Shown here: piece by piece, positions 28,755 to 35,956 of the stretch
How positions within the stretch are numbered: the stretch's first letter is position 1
Layout of the letters: every line of letters starts with the position of its first letter
Assembly: GCA_003490025.1 (NCBI GenBank)
Contig: DNJC01000145.1
Span: 1 to 64,000 of the forward strand
Source: Geobacter sp.
Lineage (GTDB): Bacteria; Desulfobacterota; Desulfuromonadia; Geobacterales; Geobacteraceae
Direction: 5' to 3'
DNA length: 64,000 nt
The notes under the pieces: model-generated
Databases searched by the model: none
What the model saw: only the letters and a program-made list of their open reading frames with translations
What the model was told of the DNA's origin: nothing
Made by a program: the position numbers and the translations under genes

Positions 28755-29566
28755 CCTTCTGGGAAGAGATCTTTCTCTGGTGCGCCGTGGCGGGTTACGC
28801 CGGCGCCTTCGTGTTCTTCCTGGTCGGGACCGTGTTCCGGAAGGAGGCCTGGGCCGGCCGCGGCGTGTACGCGACGGTGGCGGGATTCTGCGGCCACACG
28901 CTCGCCGTGATCTTCAGGTGGCAGGCCACCGGGCACGCGCCGGTGATGCACACCTACGAGAACTCCCTGATCGGGGTCTGGTTCCTGGTCCTCATCTACC
29001 TGGGGCTGAAGCGTAGTTTCCCTCCCTCCCGGATGTTCGGCGTGGTGGTGACGCCGTTCGCGCTCCTGATCCTGGGAAACGGCGTGATGGTGGGGGCGGA
29101 GCTGCAGCCCCTGGAGCCCGCCTTCAAGAGCAACTGGCTCTTCATCCATGTCCTGTTCGCCTGGTTTTGCTTCGGCTCCTACCTGCTCGCCTTCGCGGAC
29201 GGCATCATGTACCTGGTGAAGGCCCGGGCCCCGGGGGGGGGCGGGAGGCTCCCCGACCTGAAGCTTTTGGAGGAGCTGTCGCTCAGGCTCATCCTCTTAG
29301 GCTTCCTCTCCCACGCGGTGATGCTCGGCAGCGGCGCCATCTGGGCGCATTCGCTCTGGGGGAAGTACTGGAACTGGGACCCGGTGGAGACCTGGGCGCT
29401 CATCTCGTGGCTGGTCTACGGGGTGAACCTGCACCTGCGCTTCACCCTCGGGTGGTCCGGCAACAGGGGGGCGTGGCTCGCCGTGATCTCGCTGTTCAGC
29501 ATCATATTTCTTTTCTTCGGGTTCGGGCACGGCTCCAGCGTCCACACCGAGATGTTTTCGAAGTAG
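28751..29566 (+). CDS. ccsA: CcsA/CcsB-family heme ligation protein
   Basis: The 271-residue polytopic protein has about eight hydrophobic segments. The tryptophan-rich WWD motif reads WGKYWNWDPVETWALISW (about residues 200-217), with conserved histidines nearby (GHAPVMHTYEN, IHVLF, NLHLR). This is the heme-handling half of System II cytochrome c synthase. It overlaps resB by four bases, so the two are translationally coupled. The gene is distinct in sequence from the second ccsB at 47594. In epsilonproteobacteria some CcsA homologues are dedicated to unusual heme motifs (NrfI, CcsA1 of Wolinella), which makes the location beside CX4CH cytochromes suggestive. Confidence 0.88.
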   Translation: MTFWEEIFLWCAVAGYAGAFVFFLVGTVFRKEAWAGRGVYATVAGFCGHTLAVIFRWQATGHAPVMHTYENSLIGVWFLVLIYLGLKRSFPPSRMFGVVVTPFALLILGNGVMVGAELQPLEPAFKSNWLFIHVLFAWFCFGSYLLAFADGIMYLVKARAPGGGGRLPDLKLLEELSLRLILLGFLSHAVMLGSGAIWAHSLWGKYWNWDPVETWALISWLVYGVNLHLRFTLGWSGNRGAWLAVISLFSIIFLFFGFGHGSSVHTEMFSK

Positions 29567-29588
29567 GCAGGGGAAGGAGGTAACGGGC

Positions 29589-30035
29589 ATGTCGAGGATC
29601 TTGATCGTTTCGCTGCTGCTGGGGGCGCTGGTCTTTGCCGGGTGCAGCGCCAGCAAAGAGGAGAAGGAGGTGGCGGGGGTGATACAGAACTACCTGAGCC
29701 TGATGCAGGTGGTCTACGACAGGGCCGATCTCTCCCTTCTTTATCCGATCGCCTCCGACAAGGAGCTGAAGAAGGTGTTCCCGACCATACAGGCGTTGCA
29801 GGCGACGGGGAACCGGATGAAGACGGAGATCCTGGAGTTCAAGGTGAAGGCCGCGGACGTCCAGCCGTCCAGGGCGACGGTGACCACCGCGGAAAAGTGG
29901 CGCTTCTGGTGGGTCGACGAGAAAAGCGGCTCCATAACGAAGCAGAAGTCGGAGGAATCCTACCACCTGGAGTACAACCTGATCAAGGTGGACAACCGCT
30001 GGAAGGTGGACTACATCAGAAACCGCAACGAATGA
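29589..30035 (+). CDS. Small lipoprotein
   Basis: The ATG at 29589 follows GGAAGGAGG. The product has 148 residues with a lipobox (VFAGC), then an alpha+beta domain containing VAGVIQNYLSLM and ending in a WKVDYIRN strand. That resembles the NTF2-like or IMS-like fold of small lipoproteins, but no family is certain. It lies 22 bases behind ccsA and is probably co-transcribed. It could help apocytochrome handling. No catalytic residues are apparent. Confidence 0.7.
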   Translation: MSRILIVSLLLGALVFAGCSASKEEKEVAGVIQNYLSLMQVVYDRADLSLLYPIASDKELKKVFPTIQALQATGNRMKTEILEFKVKAADVQPSRATVTTAEKWRFWWVDEKSGSITKQKSEESYHLEYNLIKVDNRWKVDYIRNRNE

Positions 30036-30061
30036 CGCCCCGGCCCCACGGTCGTAAATCC

Positions 30062-30120
30062 CCCTCCCCTTCAAGGGGAGGACCCCTCCCCCTCCTGGCC
30101 TCCCCCTTGAAGGGGGAGGG
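30062..30120. repeat. Two GC-rich palindromes in an intergenic spacer
   Basis: CCTCCCCTT/AAGGGGAGG (about 30063-30081) and a longer version CCTCCCCCTT/AAGGGGGAGG (about 30099-30119) stand head to tail. They are followed by GTAGCGGAAGATTTCG, echoing CTAGCGGAAGATCATCG near 27182. They may act as REP-like mRNA stabilisers or a terminator. Confidence 0.6.
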
Positions 30121-30203
30121 ACGTGTAGCGGAAGATTTCGCTAATCGGCCAACTTAATGGGGAGTGCGCCCCGGCCCCGGCATCCCGGAAGGAGGAAGGT
30201 TAG

Positions 30204-30647
30204 ATGAAGAAGATTGCGATGTTTTTGCTGCTGCTGGCGTGCTCCCTGCCGCTCATGGGATTCAACGGCGCACGGGAACAGAAAAGAGCGCAGCTCTACC
30301 TGAAGAGCGGCGAGACCATGCAGGGACAGGGGAACCTGGACGCGGCGCTGAGTTTCTTCGACAAGGCGGTGCGGACCGACCCGGGGCTGGCGGCAGCCTA
30401 CCGCAGCCGCGGCTTTCTCTACCTGCAGCTGGGGTGTCGCGACGTGGCGCTCCAGGATTTCGGCAAGGTGATAGAACTCGCCCCGCTGGAGCCTGCCGGC
30501 TACGTCACCCGCGCCCTTGCCTACAGCGAGGCGGACAAGGCAAAGGCCGTCGCCGATTTCAAGAAGGGGTGCGAACTGGGCGACGCCCCGGCGTGCCAGT
30601 TTTTCAAGCAGATGGCGCCCGCCGAGCCCGCATCCCCCGCTTTATGA
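30204..30647 (+). CDS. Exported TPR protein
   Basis: The ATG at 30204 follows GGAAGGAGGAAGG. The 147-residue product has a signal peptide (MKKIAMFLLLLACSLPLMG), then two to three tetratricopeptide repeats covering residues 28-130, with typical A-L-x-x-F-D-K-A and A-x-x-x-R-G spacing. A Cys pair (GCELGDAPAC) near the end recalls Sel1-like repeats. TPR proteins mediate assembly, and in cytochrome c systems TPR proteins (NrfG, CcmI) hold apocytochromes. With the ResB/CcsA pair upstream, a chaperone-like role is possible but unproven. Confidence 0.75.
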   Translation: MKKIAMFLLLLACSLPLMGFNGAREQKRAQLYLKSGETMQGQGNLDAALSFFDKAVRTDPGLAAAYRSRGFLYLQLGCRDVALQDFGKVIELAPLEPAGYVTRALAYSEADKAKAVADFKKGCELGDAPACQFFKQMAPAEPASPAL

Positions 30648-30677
30648 AATAGGTCGGGGCGAGGGCTCCCTCCCTTT

Positions 30678-31544
30678 TCAGGTGTTGGCCGCCTGCACCT
30701 CTTCCAGGCGTATCTCGAAATACTTGGGCCATCTCTTGCCGGTGACCACCAGCCGATCGTTGCGCTCGTCGTAGGCGATGCCGTTCAGGACGTCGGTGTT
30801 GTCGTTTCTCTCCTCCGGGCGCAAAAGCCCTTTCAGGTCGATCCACCCGGTCACGTCCCCGCTACCCGGGTCTATCTTCACGATGTAGTCGGTCTGCCAC
30901 ACGTTGGCGAAGATTTCCCCCTTGACGTACTGCAGCGCGTTCAGGTACTTGAGAGGCACCCCGTTGCAGGTGACGTTGACGGTGCGCTCCGTCTTGAAGG
31001 TGTCCGGATCGATGAACTTCAGCTGGTTGCTGCCGTTGCTCATGATCAGGTGCCGCCCGTCATGGGTCAGCCCCCACCCCTCCCCCTCGAACGCGAATTC
31101 CCCCTCCTTCTGCAGGCTCTTGTGGTGGTATATGAAGCCCGCGCCGGACAGGGTCAACTGGTAGATCCTGTTTCGGAAGACCGTTATCCCCTCCGCGAAG
31201 TATTCCCCCGGGACGTGCTGTCTCTCCAGCAGCTGCCCCGACCCCGGTACGACCTGCATCAGCGCCGATTTCTCGTACAGGCCCGAACTCTCCAGCAGCA
31301 GGCCGTCCTGGAACACCAGCCCCTCGGTGAAGGCCCACCTGTAATGCGGCCAGCTGGTTACCACCTTGTAGGTGTAGAGCGGGATCTGCCGGAAGCTCCC
31401 GGCGGAGGCGGCCGGTGCCGGCCCGGAGCGGGGAGGGTGCGCGACGCCGGTCGACTGCCGGACCAGCGAGTCGAGATTGGGGGCGCAGGCGGCAAGCGCC
31501 ATGGTCGCTGCGGCGAGAAAGACCGTGGTTAACGTTCGTATCAT
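30678..31544 (-). CDS. Glutaminyl-peptide (glutamine) cyclotransferase, lipoprotein
   Basis: The start is set at 31544, where GGGGAG lies six bases upstream and the product begins MIRTLTTVFLAAATMALAAC with a lipobox; the longer frame lacks a signal. The 288-residue protein matches the plant/bacterial glutamine cyclotransferase family, a five-bladed propeller that converts N-terminal Gln to pyroglutamate. Seen are FTEGL near the first strand, EGWGLTHDG, LIMSNGS, LNALQYVKGEIFANVW and LNGIAYD. As an exported lipoprotein it would act on secreted or periplasmic proteins, perhaps capping exported cytochromes. It is convergent with the + strand genes to its left, and DruA lies 42 bases upstream on the same strand. 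Confidence 0.85.
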   Translation of the reverse strand: MIRTLTTVFLAAATMALAACAPNLDSLVRQSTGVAHPPRSGPAPAASAGSFRQIPLYTYKVVTSWPHYRWAFTEGLVFQDGLLLESSGLYEKSALMQVVPGSGQLLERQHVPGEYFAEGITVFRNRIYQLTLSGAGFIYHHKSLQKEGEFAFEGEGWGLTHDGRHLIMSNGSNQLKFIDPDTFKTERTVNVTCNGVPLKYLNALQYVKGEIFANVWQTDYIVKIDPGSGDVTGWIDLKGLLRPEERNDNTDVLNGIAYDERNDRLVVTGKRWPKYFEIRLEEVQAANT

Positions 31545-31586
31545 GTGTGTCTCCCCATGTGGGACCGTTGTGGCAATTTCTGCCAA

Positions 31587-32549
31587 TTAAATCGCGTAAA
31601 TGCTTGAAGCATAAGGGTTTTTGTGCTGCATCGATGGTGCCAAAGCCCCTGCTGAAGTCGGCGCTCCAGCCAGGAGCCGCCCTGCACCCTTGACCAGAGG
31701 GAAAAGAAAAATCGTCTTAGGACTTTCCCCGTGGTGCAGGTGCTCCCTGTCGTTTCTGCCGCGGCCGGTGGTTTCACCCACCTGCACCCAATTTGCCGCC
31801 TTGTAGCAGCTCCCGGAGAACCTGGCCGAATCCACCAGCGTTTCCAGAAGCCACGGGCGGATGCCGTAGCGGCTCTCCCAGTCGCCCGGGAGCCGCGCGC
31901 AGGCAAGCGAGAGGGCGCTGCTGGCGAGGTTCTTTATCCGCATCGACGGCAGGATCAGGAATCGGCTGTTGGAGACCACGCGCTGCAGGTTTTTCCTGCG
32001 GGCCGCATCGTCCCAGCCGAGGTAGCGATCCCGCGCCTCCATGCGCCAGGCGGGACTGGAGAACTGCAGGCAGCCGGCGATCACCGGCTCGGGCGCGTGC
32101 ACCCGCACGAAGTAGCGGAGCTGCGCCCCGAACGGGACCCGGTGCCCGAGGTAGTGGTGCCGCTCCACCAGTGAGCGCCACAAGGCCTGCTCCTGCGGAC
32201 CGGAAACCGGGACGATCTCCACCGGGTCGAAGTCGCGCCTGGTCCCGGTGAGGGAGAGTTCGGGGGCGGTGCGCGGCGCCGTCGAGGTCCTGGAGCCGCG
32301 GGGCCTGCCGGCGCGAAGCGGCGGAAGCCGGAGCAGCTTGCCGTCCAGTTCTTCCAAAAGCGCCCTACACTCGACCGTCTTCAGCCTCCCGTTCAGGCGG
32401 CGCCAGTCGAGAATCTCGCAGATGGTGCTGGCGAGTTCGGTGCGGGAAAGGCCGGGGCAGTCGCCGGTTACGGAACGGATCACCTCGAGGTGGTCCGGGG
32501 CGACCTGTTCGCCGCAGAATCGCAGGATTAGGGGGTGTGTTGACGGCAT
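31587..32549 (-). CDS. DUF4338 protein, DruA-like
   Basis: The start is placed at 32549, with AAGGAG seven bases upstream; the in-frame extension to 32639 has no such site and reads into repeat DNA. The 320-residue product fits the DUF4338 family. Seen are RHHYLGHR in the middle, then LGWDDAARRKNLQRVVSNSRFLI, the segment around SALSLACARLPGDW, and the GETTGRGRNDR end. DruA is the marker protein of Druantia anti-phage systems, but this copy has no druB-druE neighbours. Stand-alone DUF4338 genes are frequent and may belong to small mobile elements. The C-terminal 30 residues are Ala/Ser-rich and unlike the usual end, so the 3' end may be altered. I found no clear terminal repeats. Confidence 0.75.
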   Translation of the reverse strand: MPSTHPLILRFCGEQVAPDHLEVIRSVTGDCPGLSRTELASTICEILDWRRLNGRLKTVECRALLEELDGKLLRLPPLRAGRPRGSRTSTAPRTAPELSLTGTRRDFDPVEIVPVSGPQEQALWRSLVERHHYLGHRVPFGAQLRYFVRVHAPEPVIAGCLQFSSPAWRMEARDRYLGWDDAARRKNLQRVVSNSRFLILPSMRIKNLASSALSLACARLPGDWESRYGIRPWLLETLVDSARFSGSCYKAANWVQVGETTGRGRNDREHLHHGESPKTIFLFPLVKGAGRLLAGAPTSAGALAPSMQHKNPYASSIYAI

Positions 32550-32625
32550 ACGGGTGCTCCTTCCGGTTTTGGTCGAGCGTACCGTAGCGGAAGGGGGAGG
32601 AAATGTCCAGCAAAAAACACCAGAC

Positions 32626-32663
32626 AAACCATTAGCCACAGAGAAAATCTGAGAAAGTCTGAG
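32626..32663 (+). repeat. Dispersed ~40-bp repeat, copy A
   Basis: It reads AAACCATTAGCCACAG, then AGAAAATCTGAGAAAGTCTG, the forward orientation of the dispersed repeat found at eleven other places to 53.2 kb. A partial second forward copy is at 32825-32854; this pair is in direct rather than inverted orientation. Confidence 0.85.
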
Positions 32664-32718
32664 GAAAGAACGCGGGGGAGTAGCAAATGCCTTTCGGTGG
32701 CGGTTTCCTTCCGCACTT

Positions 32719-32808
32719 CGTTCCCAAGCTCCAGCTTGGGAACGTTATGGCTCCGCGAAGCTGGAGCTTCGCCTCCAGGGTGGGTTCCCAAGCTGGAGCT
32801 TGGGAACC
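32719..32808. repeat. Three palindromes in 90 bases
   Basis: The palindrome centred on AAGCTCCAGCTT has arms CGTTCCCAAGCT (32719-32744). The next is GCGAAGCTGGAGCTTCGC (32755-32772), and the third has arms GGTTCCCAAGCT around GG (32783-32808). All share AGCTxxAGCT cores, so they are related units. They lie between two copies of the 40-bp repeat. Confidence 0.9.
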
Positions 32809-32824
32809 AGAATTTGTTACTTCA

Positions 32825-32854
32825 AGAGAAAATCTGAGGAAGTCTGAGAAAGAA
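32825..32854 (+). repeat. Dispersed ~40-bp repeat, partial copy A2
   Basis: AGAGAAAATCTGAGGAAG and TCTGAGAAAGAA match the inner half of the repeat. The ACCATTGGCAC head is missing. The remaining 270 bases before the next gene (32855-33123) hold no gene I can support. Confidence 0.75.
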
Positions 32855-33123
32855 TGTGGGGGAAGGTTTTATTTCAGGTAAGCCTTGTCATGCTGGACAT
32901 GCAGGCTGATAAGGACAATGGTAGGGCCTTTGAGCACACACACTTGTAACAGGTGAGGAAAGCCCAAGCCTGCCGGTGGAGCGAAAGCCCGCCCGAAGCA
33001 ATGTGTGAATCCCGCCTAGAATTAGCTTGATTGGAAGAAGGCTTTAATTTAGAGTGCGTTAACGAGTCCGTTAGCCCGGAGCCTCGTCTTACAAACGAAG
33101 ATTTCTTTTTGACAGGAGCCACC

Positions 33124-33588
33124 TTGAAAACAATGAGGATGCTAGTGCCACTTTGCAGGACGTTTCTGCTGCTGATCACGCTGGCGATCATGGGTTGCGG
33201 TAGCGGCGGCGACTCGGACTCCGCCCCATCGCAGACGAAAATTGTCTTGAGCAATGGGGCGTCCATCAGCATTGTCGACTCAGGTAACGGCACTAATGTA
33301 GTCCAGGGCGAGAATCTGCAAGGAGTAGCGGGGTTCGATATCCGGATGAGTTACGACCCCGCGGTGATGAATCCCCCCACAGTCGCACAAGGCGAGCTGG
33401 TATCCGGATTCATGTTTGCGGCTAACACAACTACTCCCGGGCTCATCAAGGCGGCGATCATCAGCACACGTGCCGTTTCTGGAACCGGTCCGATCTTGAT
33501 GCTCGCTTTTTTACCCGGTGAATCCACCGGCAGCGTTGCTTTGGATAGAGTGATTATGATTGACGCGAGCGGGCACCAGTTACATTAA
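33124..33588 (+). CDS. Lipoprotein with cohesin-type domain
   Basis: The start is taken as TTG 33124, since GACAGGAG lies six bases upstream; ATG 33133 is the alternative. The 154-residue product has a lipobox (IMGC), a Gly/Ser/Asp linker, then a cohesin-like beta-sandwich. The fold markers are VAGFDIRMSYDPAVMNPPTV, QGELVSGFMF, GPILMLAF and an IDASG end. Cohesin domains bind dockerins in cellulosomes, but in non-cellulolytic bacteria they occur singly in surface proteins of unknown role. No dockerin gene is visible in the window. Local base composition is more A/T-rich than the neighbouring genes. Confidence 0.7.
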   Translation: MKTMRMLVPLCRTFLLLITLAIMGCGSGGDSDSAPSQTKIVLSNGASISIVDSGNGTNVVQGENLQGVAGFDIRMSYDPAVMNPPTVAQGELVSGFMFAANTTTPGLIKAAIISTRAVSGTGPILMLAFLPGESTGSVALDRVIMIDASGHQLH

Positions 33589-33772
33589 ACTCCTTTTCCC
33601 TCCACTCGAAGAGGGCCGGAAGGGTCGGTGAGTGGTTGGTTAGTGTGCCCACCTTCGCCAAGGCTACGGCCGTTGAACTCCGGGGAGTGGACTTGGTTGG
33701 CGGGGACTCGCAAGCAGCACCGCGAGTGGAGCTTCGGGTTTGTCACCGAAACATTTGCTGCGAACGAACTTG

Positions 33773-33813
33773 TACAATTTTGTAGCCACAATGTGCTACG
33801 ATGTGATCGCTAC
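33773..33813 (+). promoter_or_regulatory. Candidate promoter/operator of the toxin-antitoxin pair
   Basis: A good -10 hexamer TACAAT (33773-33778) is followed by the interrupted palindrome GTAGCCACAATGTGCTAC (33782-33799) and a further GCTAC half-site (33809-33813). This lies immediately upstream of the ribosome site GGGAGG. RelB-type antitoxins usually repress their own promoter at such sites. Confidence 0.45.
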
Positions 33814-33825
33814 GGGAGGTGTTGG

Positions 33826-34155
33826 ATGAAAGAAGCCATTGTTCGCTCGAGAATTGATGTATCGAAAAAAATTGAAGCCGAAGCGATACTTAGCGCTCTG
33901 GGGTTATCAACAAGTGACGCCATCAGGCTGTTTATCAATCAGGTCATTATGGAAAAAGGACTACCTTTTCAGGTAAAGCTGTCCGATGAAGCTTCCGAGG
34001 CGCATGACGAATGGTTCAGGCAACAGGTTGAGGATGCCGTTAGAAAAGCGGATGATCCAAAGACTGTCTTTACCTCGCACGACGAGGTGGTCAGGCGGTT
34101 TACCAGGAAGAAAGAAGCCCTGCGCTCTGAAAGAAAGAAGGGGGGCCTTGCTTGA
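33826..34155 (+). CDS. RelB/DinJ-family antitoxin
   Basis: The ATG at 33826 follows GGGAGGTGTTGG. The product has 109 residues. Residues 4-50 form a ribbon-helix-helix DNA-binding domain of the RelB/DinJ type (RSRIDVSKKIEAEA, then LGLSTSDAIRLFINQV). The C-terminal half is charged and would wrap the toxin. Its TGA overlaps the TTG start of the toxin gene by four bases, the classic coupled arrangement. The operator-like palindrome upstream suggests autoregulation. The composition is more A/T-rich than the surrounding genes, fitting acquisition by transfer. Confidence 0.85.
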   Translation: MKEAIVRSRIDVSKKIEAEAILSALGLSTSDAIRLFINQVIMEKGLPFQVKLSDEASEAHDEWFRQQVEDAVRKADDPKTVFTSHDEVVRRFTRKKEALRSERKKGGLA

Positions 34156-34442
34156 TTATCGAATGGCTACCTGATGCCGACCTAGACCTTGACGAGATCT
34201 ATGAATTTATCGCCGAGGATGACCCTGATGCGGCAGATCGTCAAATCGGGAGAATTCTTGGACAGGTTGGGAAACTGACCGAGAAGGTCAGTAGAAAAGG
34301 TAGAATCGGGCGTGTACCTGAGACAATGGAGCTTGTTATTACCAAAACACCGTTCATTGTGGTGTACCGAACAGTACCTGGCAAAAACCAAATCCTCAGA
34401 GTTCTACATTGTTCGCAGAAGTGGCCAAAATCATTCGAATAA
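34152..34442 (+). CDS. RelE/ParE-family toxin
   Basis: The 96-residue product starts at TTG 34152 overlapping the antitoxin stop. It shows the RelE/ParE pattern: an N-terminal strand IIEWLPDADLDLDEIYEFI, two helices, then the central RIGRVPETMELVI strand, FIVVYRTV and the terminal ILRVLHCSQKWP. ParE members poison gyrase and RelE members cleave ribosome-bound mRNA; the sequence alone does not settle which. It is full length and apparently intact, with its antitoxin. Confidence 0.85.
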   Translation: MIIEWLPDADLDLDEIYEFIAEDDPDAADRQIGRILGQVGKLTEKVSRKGRIGRVPETMELVITKTPFIVVYRTVPGKNQILRVLHCSQKWPKSFE

Positions 34443-34523
34443 ATCCTGTGCATCAATCGCCGAGGGCTTAAACCTTAATCCCAGCCCCTCACCCCTTCTG
34501 TTGTGCATGCCCGTCAGTTGGAC

Positions 34524-34568
34524 AACATCCCCCACCTCAGGACTTGGGCCTGGGTGGGGGATGTTTTT
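34524..34568. terminator. Bidirectional intrinsic terminator between toxin gene and thiC
   Basis: AACATCCCCCACC pairs with GGTGGGGGATGTT over thirteen bases around a 16-base loop, with T's on the + side. It lies between the convergent toxin and thiC genes and can serve the + strand. A-richness on the left flank is limited, so use on the minus strand is less certain. Confidence 0.8.
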
Positions 34569-34632
34569 GTCCACCAGAGGGTCGTCTGCATGGCTCTTTG
34601 GTTGTGTAGGGGGAGGCGTCGGTGCCGGCCGC

Positions 34633-35946
34633 CTAGCCGCAGGCGACGGCGTTGGCGCGCTCACGCTCGGTGGCGTCGTCCATCACCTTGTAGGCGCAGA
34701 ACTCGCCGCACATGGTGCAGGCGCCGTGGTCGGCGACGCCGGACTCGGCCCTGAGACGCCTAGCCTTCTCCGGGTCGATGGCGAGGGCAAACTGCCCTTC
34801 CCAGTCGAGCTTCTTGCGGCAGCGCGCCATCTCGTTGTCCTTTTCTATCGCCCCCTTGACCCCCTTGACTATGTCGCCTGCGTGGGCCGCGATCCGGGAA
34901 GCCATCACCCCCTCGCGCACGTCCTCGACGCTCGGGAGCCTCAGGTGCTCGGAAGGGGTCACGTAGCAGAGGAAGTCGGCACCGGCCGCGGCGGCGATGG
35001 TCCCGCCGATGGCGGAGGTGATGTGGTCGTAGCCGGGCGCGATGTCGGTGACCAGCGGCCCGAGGACGTAGAACGGCGCGCCGTGGCAGAGCCTCTTCTG
35101 CAGGAGGATGTTGGCCTCGATCTGGTTCAGCGGCATGTGGCCCGGCCCCTCGATCATGACCTGCACGCCGTACTCCTGCGCCCTCTGGGTCAGTTCGCCC
35201 AGGATGATCAGCTCGTGGATCTGGGCGCGGTCCGTGGCGTCGGCCAGGCAGCCGGGGCGGAAGCCGTCGCCGAGCGAAAGGGTCATGTCGTACGCCTTGG
35301 TGATCTCCAGCAGGCGGTCAAAGTGCTCGTAGAGCGGGTTCTCCATGTTGTTGTGCGCCATCCACTCGATGGTGAAGGCGCCGCCGCGCGAGACGACGTC
35401 CATGATGCGCCCCTCGCGTCTCATCCTTTCCACGGTGGAGCGGGTCACGCCGCAGTGCACGGTGATGAAGTCGACGCCGTCCTCGGCGTGCTTGATCACA
35501 CCCTTGAAGATGTCGTTGACGGTCATGTCGACGATCGCCTTGTTCTGGTTCCGCACCGCGTCGAGGGCGGCCTGGTACAGCGGGACGGTGCCGATGCAGG
35601 CAGAGGTCTCGGCGATGACGGCGCGGCGGATCTCGTCGACCGGGCCGCCGGTGGAGAGGTCCATGATGGCGTCGGCGCCGCTTGCCACCGCGACCCGCGC
35701 CTTCTCGAGTTCCTTCTCGATATTGAGGTCGTCGGCGGAGCTGCCGATGTTGGCGTTGACCTTGGTCCTCAATCCCTTCCCCACGGCGAGGGGGGTGCCG
35801 TTCGAGTGCTTGTTGTTGTGGCAGATGATGATGTTTCCCGCGGCGAGGCCGGCACGGATGAATTCGACTTCCACCCCTTCGGCGAGCGCCGCCTGCTTCA
35901 TCTTGTCCGTCACGATCCCCTTGCGGGCGTATTCCAGCTGCGTCAT
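34633..35946 (-). CDS. thiC: Phosphomethylpyrimidine synthase ThiC
   Basis: The 437-residue product converts aminoimidazole ribotide into HMP phosphate in thiamine synthesis, using S-adenosylmethionine and a [4Fe-4S] cluster. The C-terminal cluster motif CTMCGEFC (CX2CX4C) is present, as are NANIGSSADD, DLSTGG, MIEGPGHMP and GPLVTDIAPGYDHI. It is full length. It starts ten bases after the end of thiED on the same strand, so both are under the upstream TPP riboswitch. Confidence 0.96.
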   Translation of the reverse strand: MTQLEYARKGIVTDKMKQAALAEGVEVEFIRAGLAAGNIIICHNNKHSNGTPLAVGKGLRTKVNANIGSSADDLNIEKELEKARVAVASGADAIMDLSTGGPVDEIRRAVIAETSACIGTVPLYQAALDAVRNQNKAIVDMTVNDIFKGVIKHAEDGVDFITVHCGVTRSTVERMRREGRIMDVVSRGGAFTIEWMAHNNMENPLYEHFDRLLEITKAYDMTLSLGDGFRPGCLADATDRAQIHELIILGELTQRAQEYGVQVMIEGPGHMPLNQIEANILLQKRLCHGAPFYVLGPLVTDIAPGYDHITSAIGGTIAAAAGADFLCYVTPSEHLRLPSVEDVREGVMASRIAAHAGDIVKGVKGAIEKDNEMARCRKKLDWEGQFALAIDPEKARRLRAESGVADHGACTMCGEFCAYKVMDDATERERANAVACG

Positions 35947-35956
35947 GGCTACTCCT

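Noticed and set aside
31545..32625. Terminal inverted repeats delimiting the DruA-like gene as an insertion sequence
   Set aside because: I compared both flanks and found no convincing matching ends or target duplication.
32874..33293. Minus-strand open frame of 139 codons before the cohesin lipoprotein
   Set aside because: It has no ribosome site or recognisable domain and overlaps the lipoprotein start. It may reflect structured RNA or remnant DNA.
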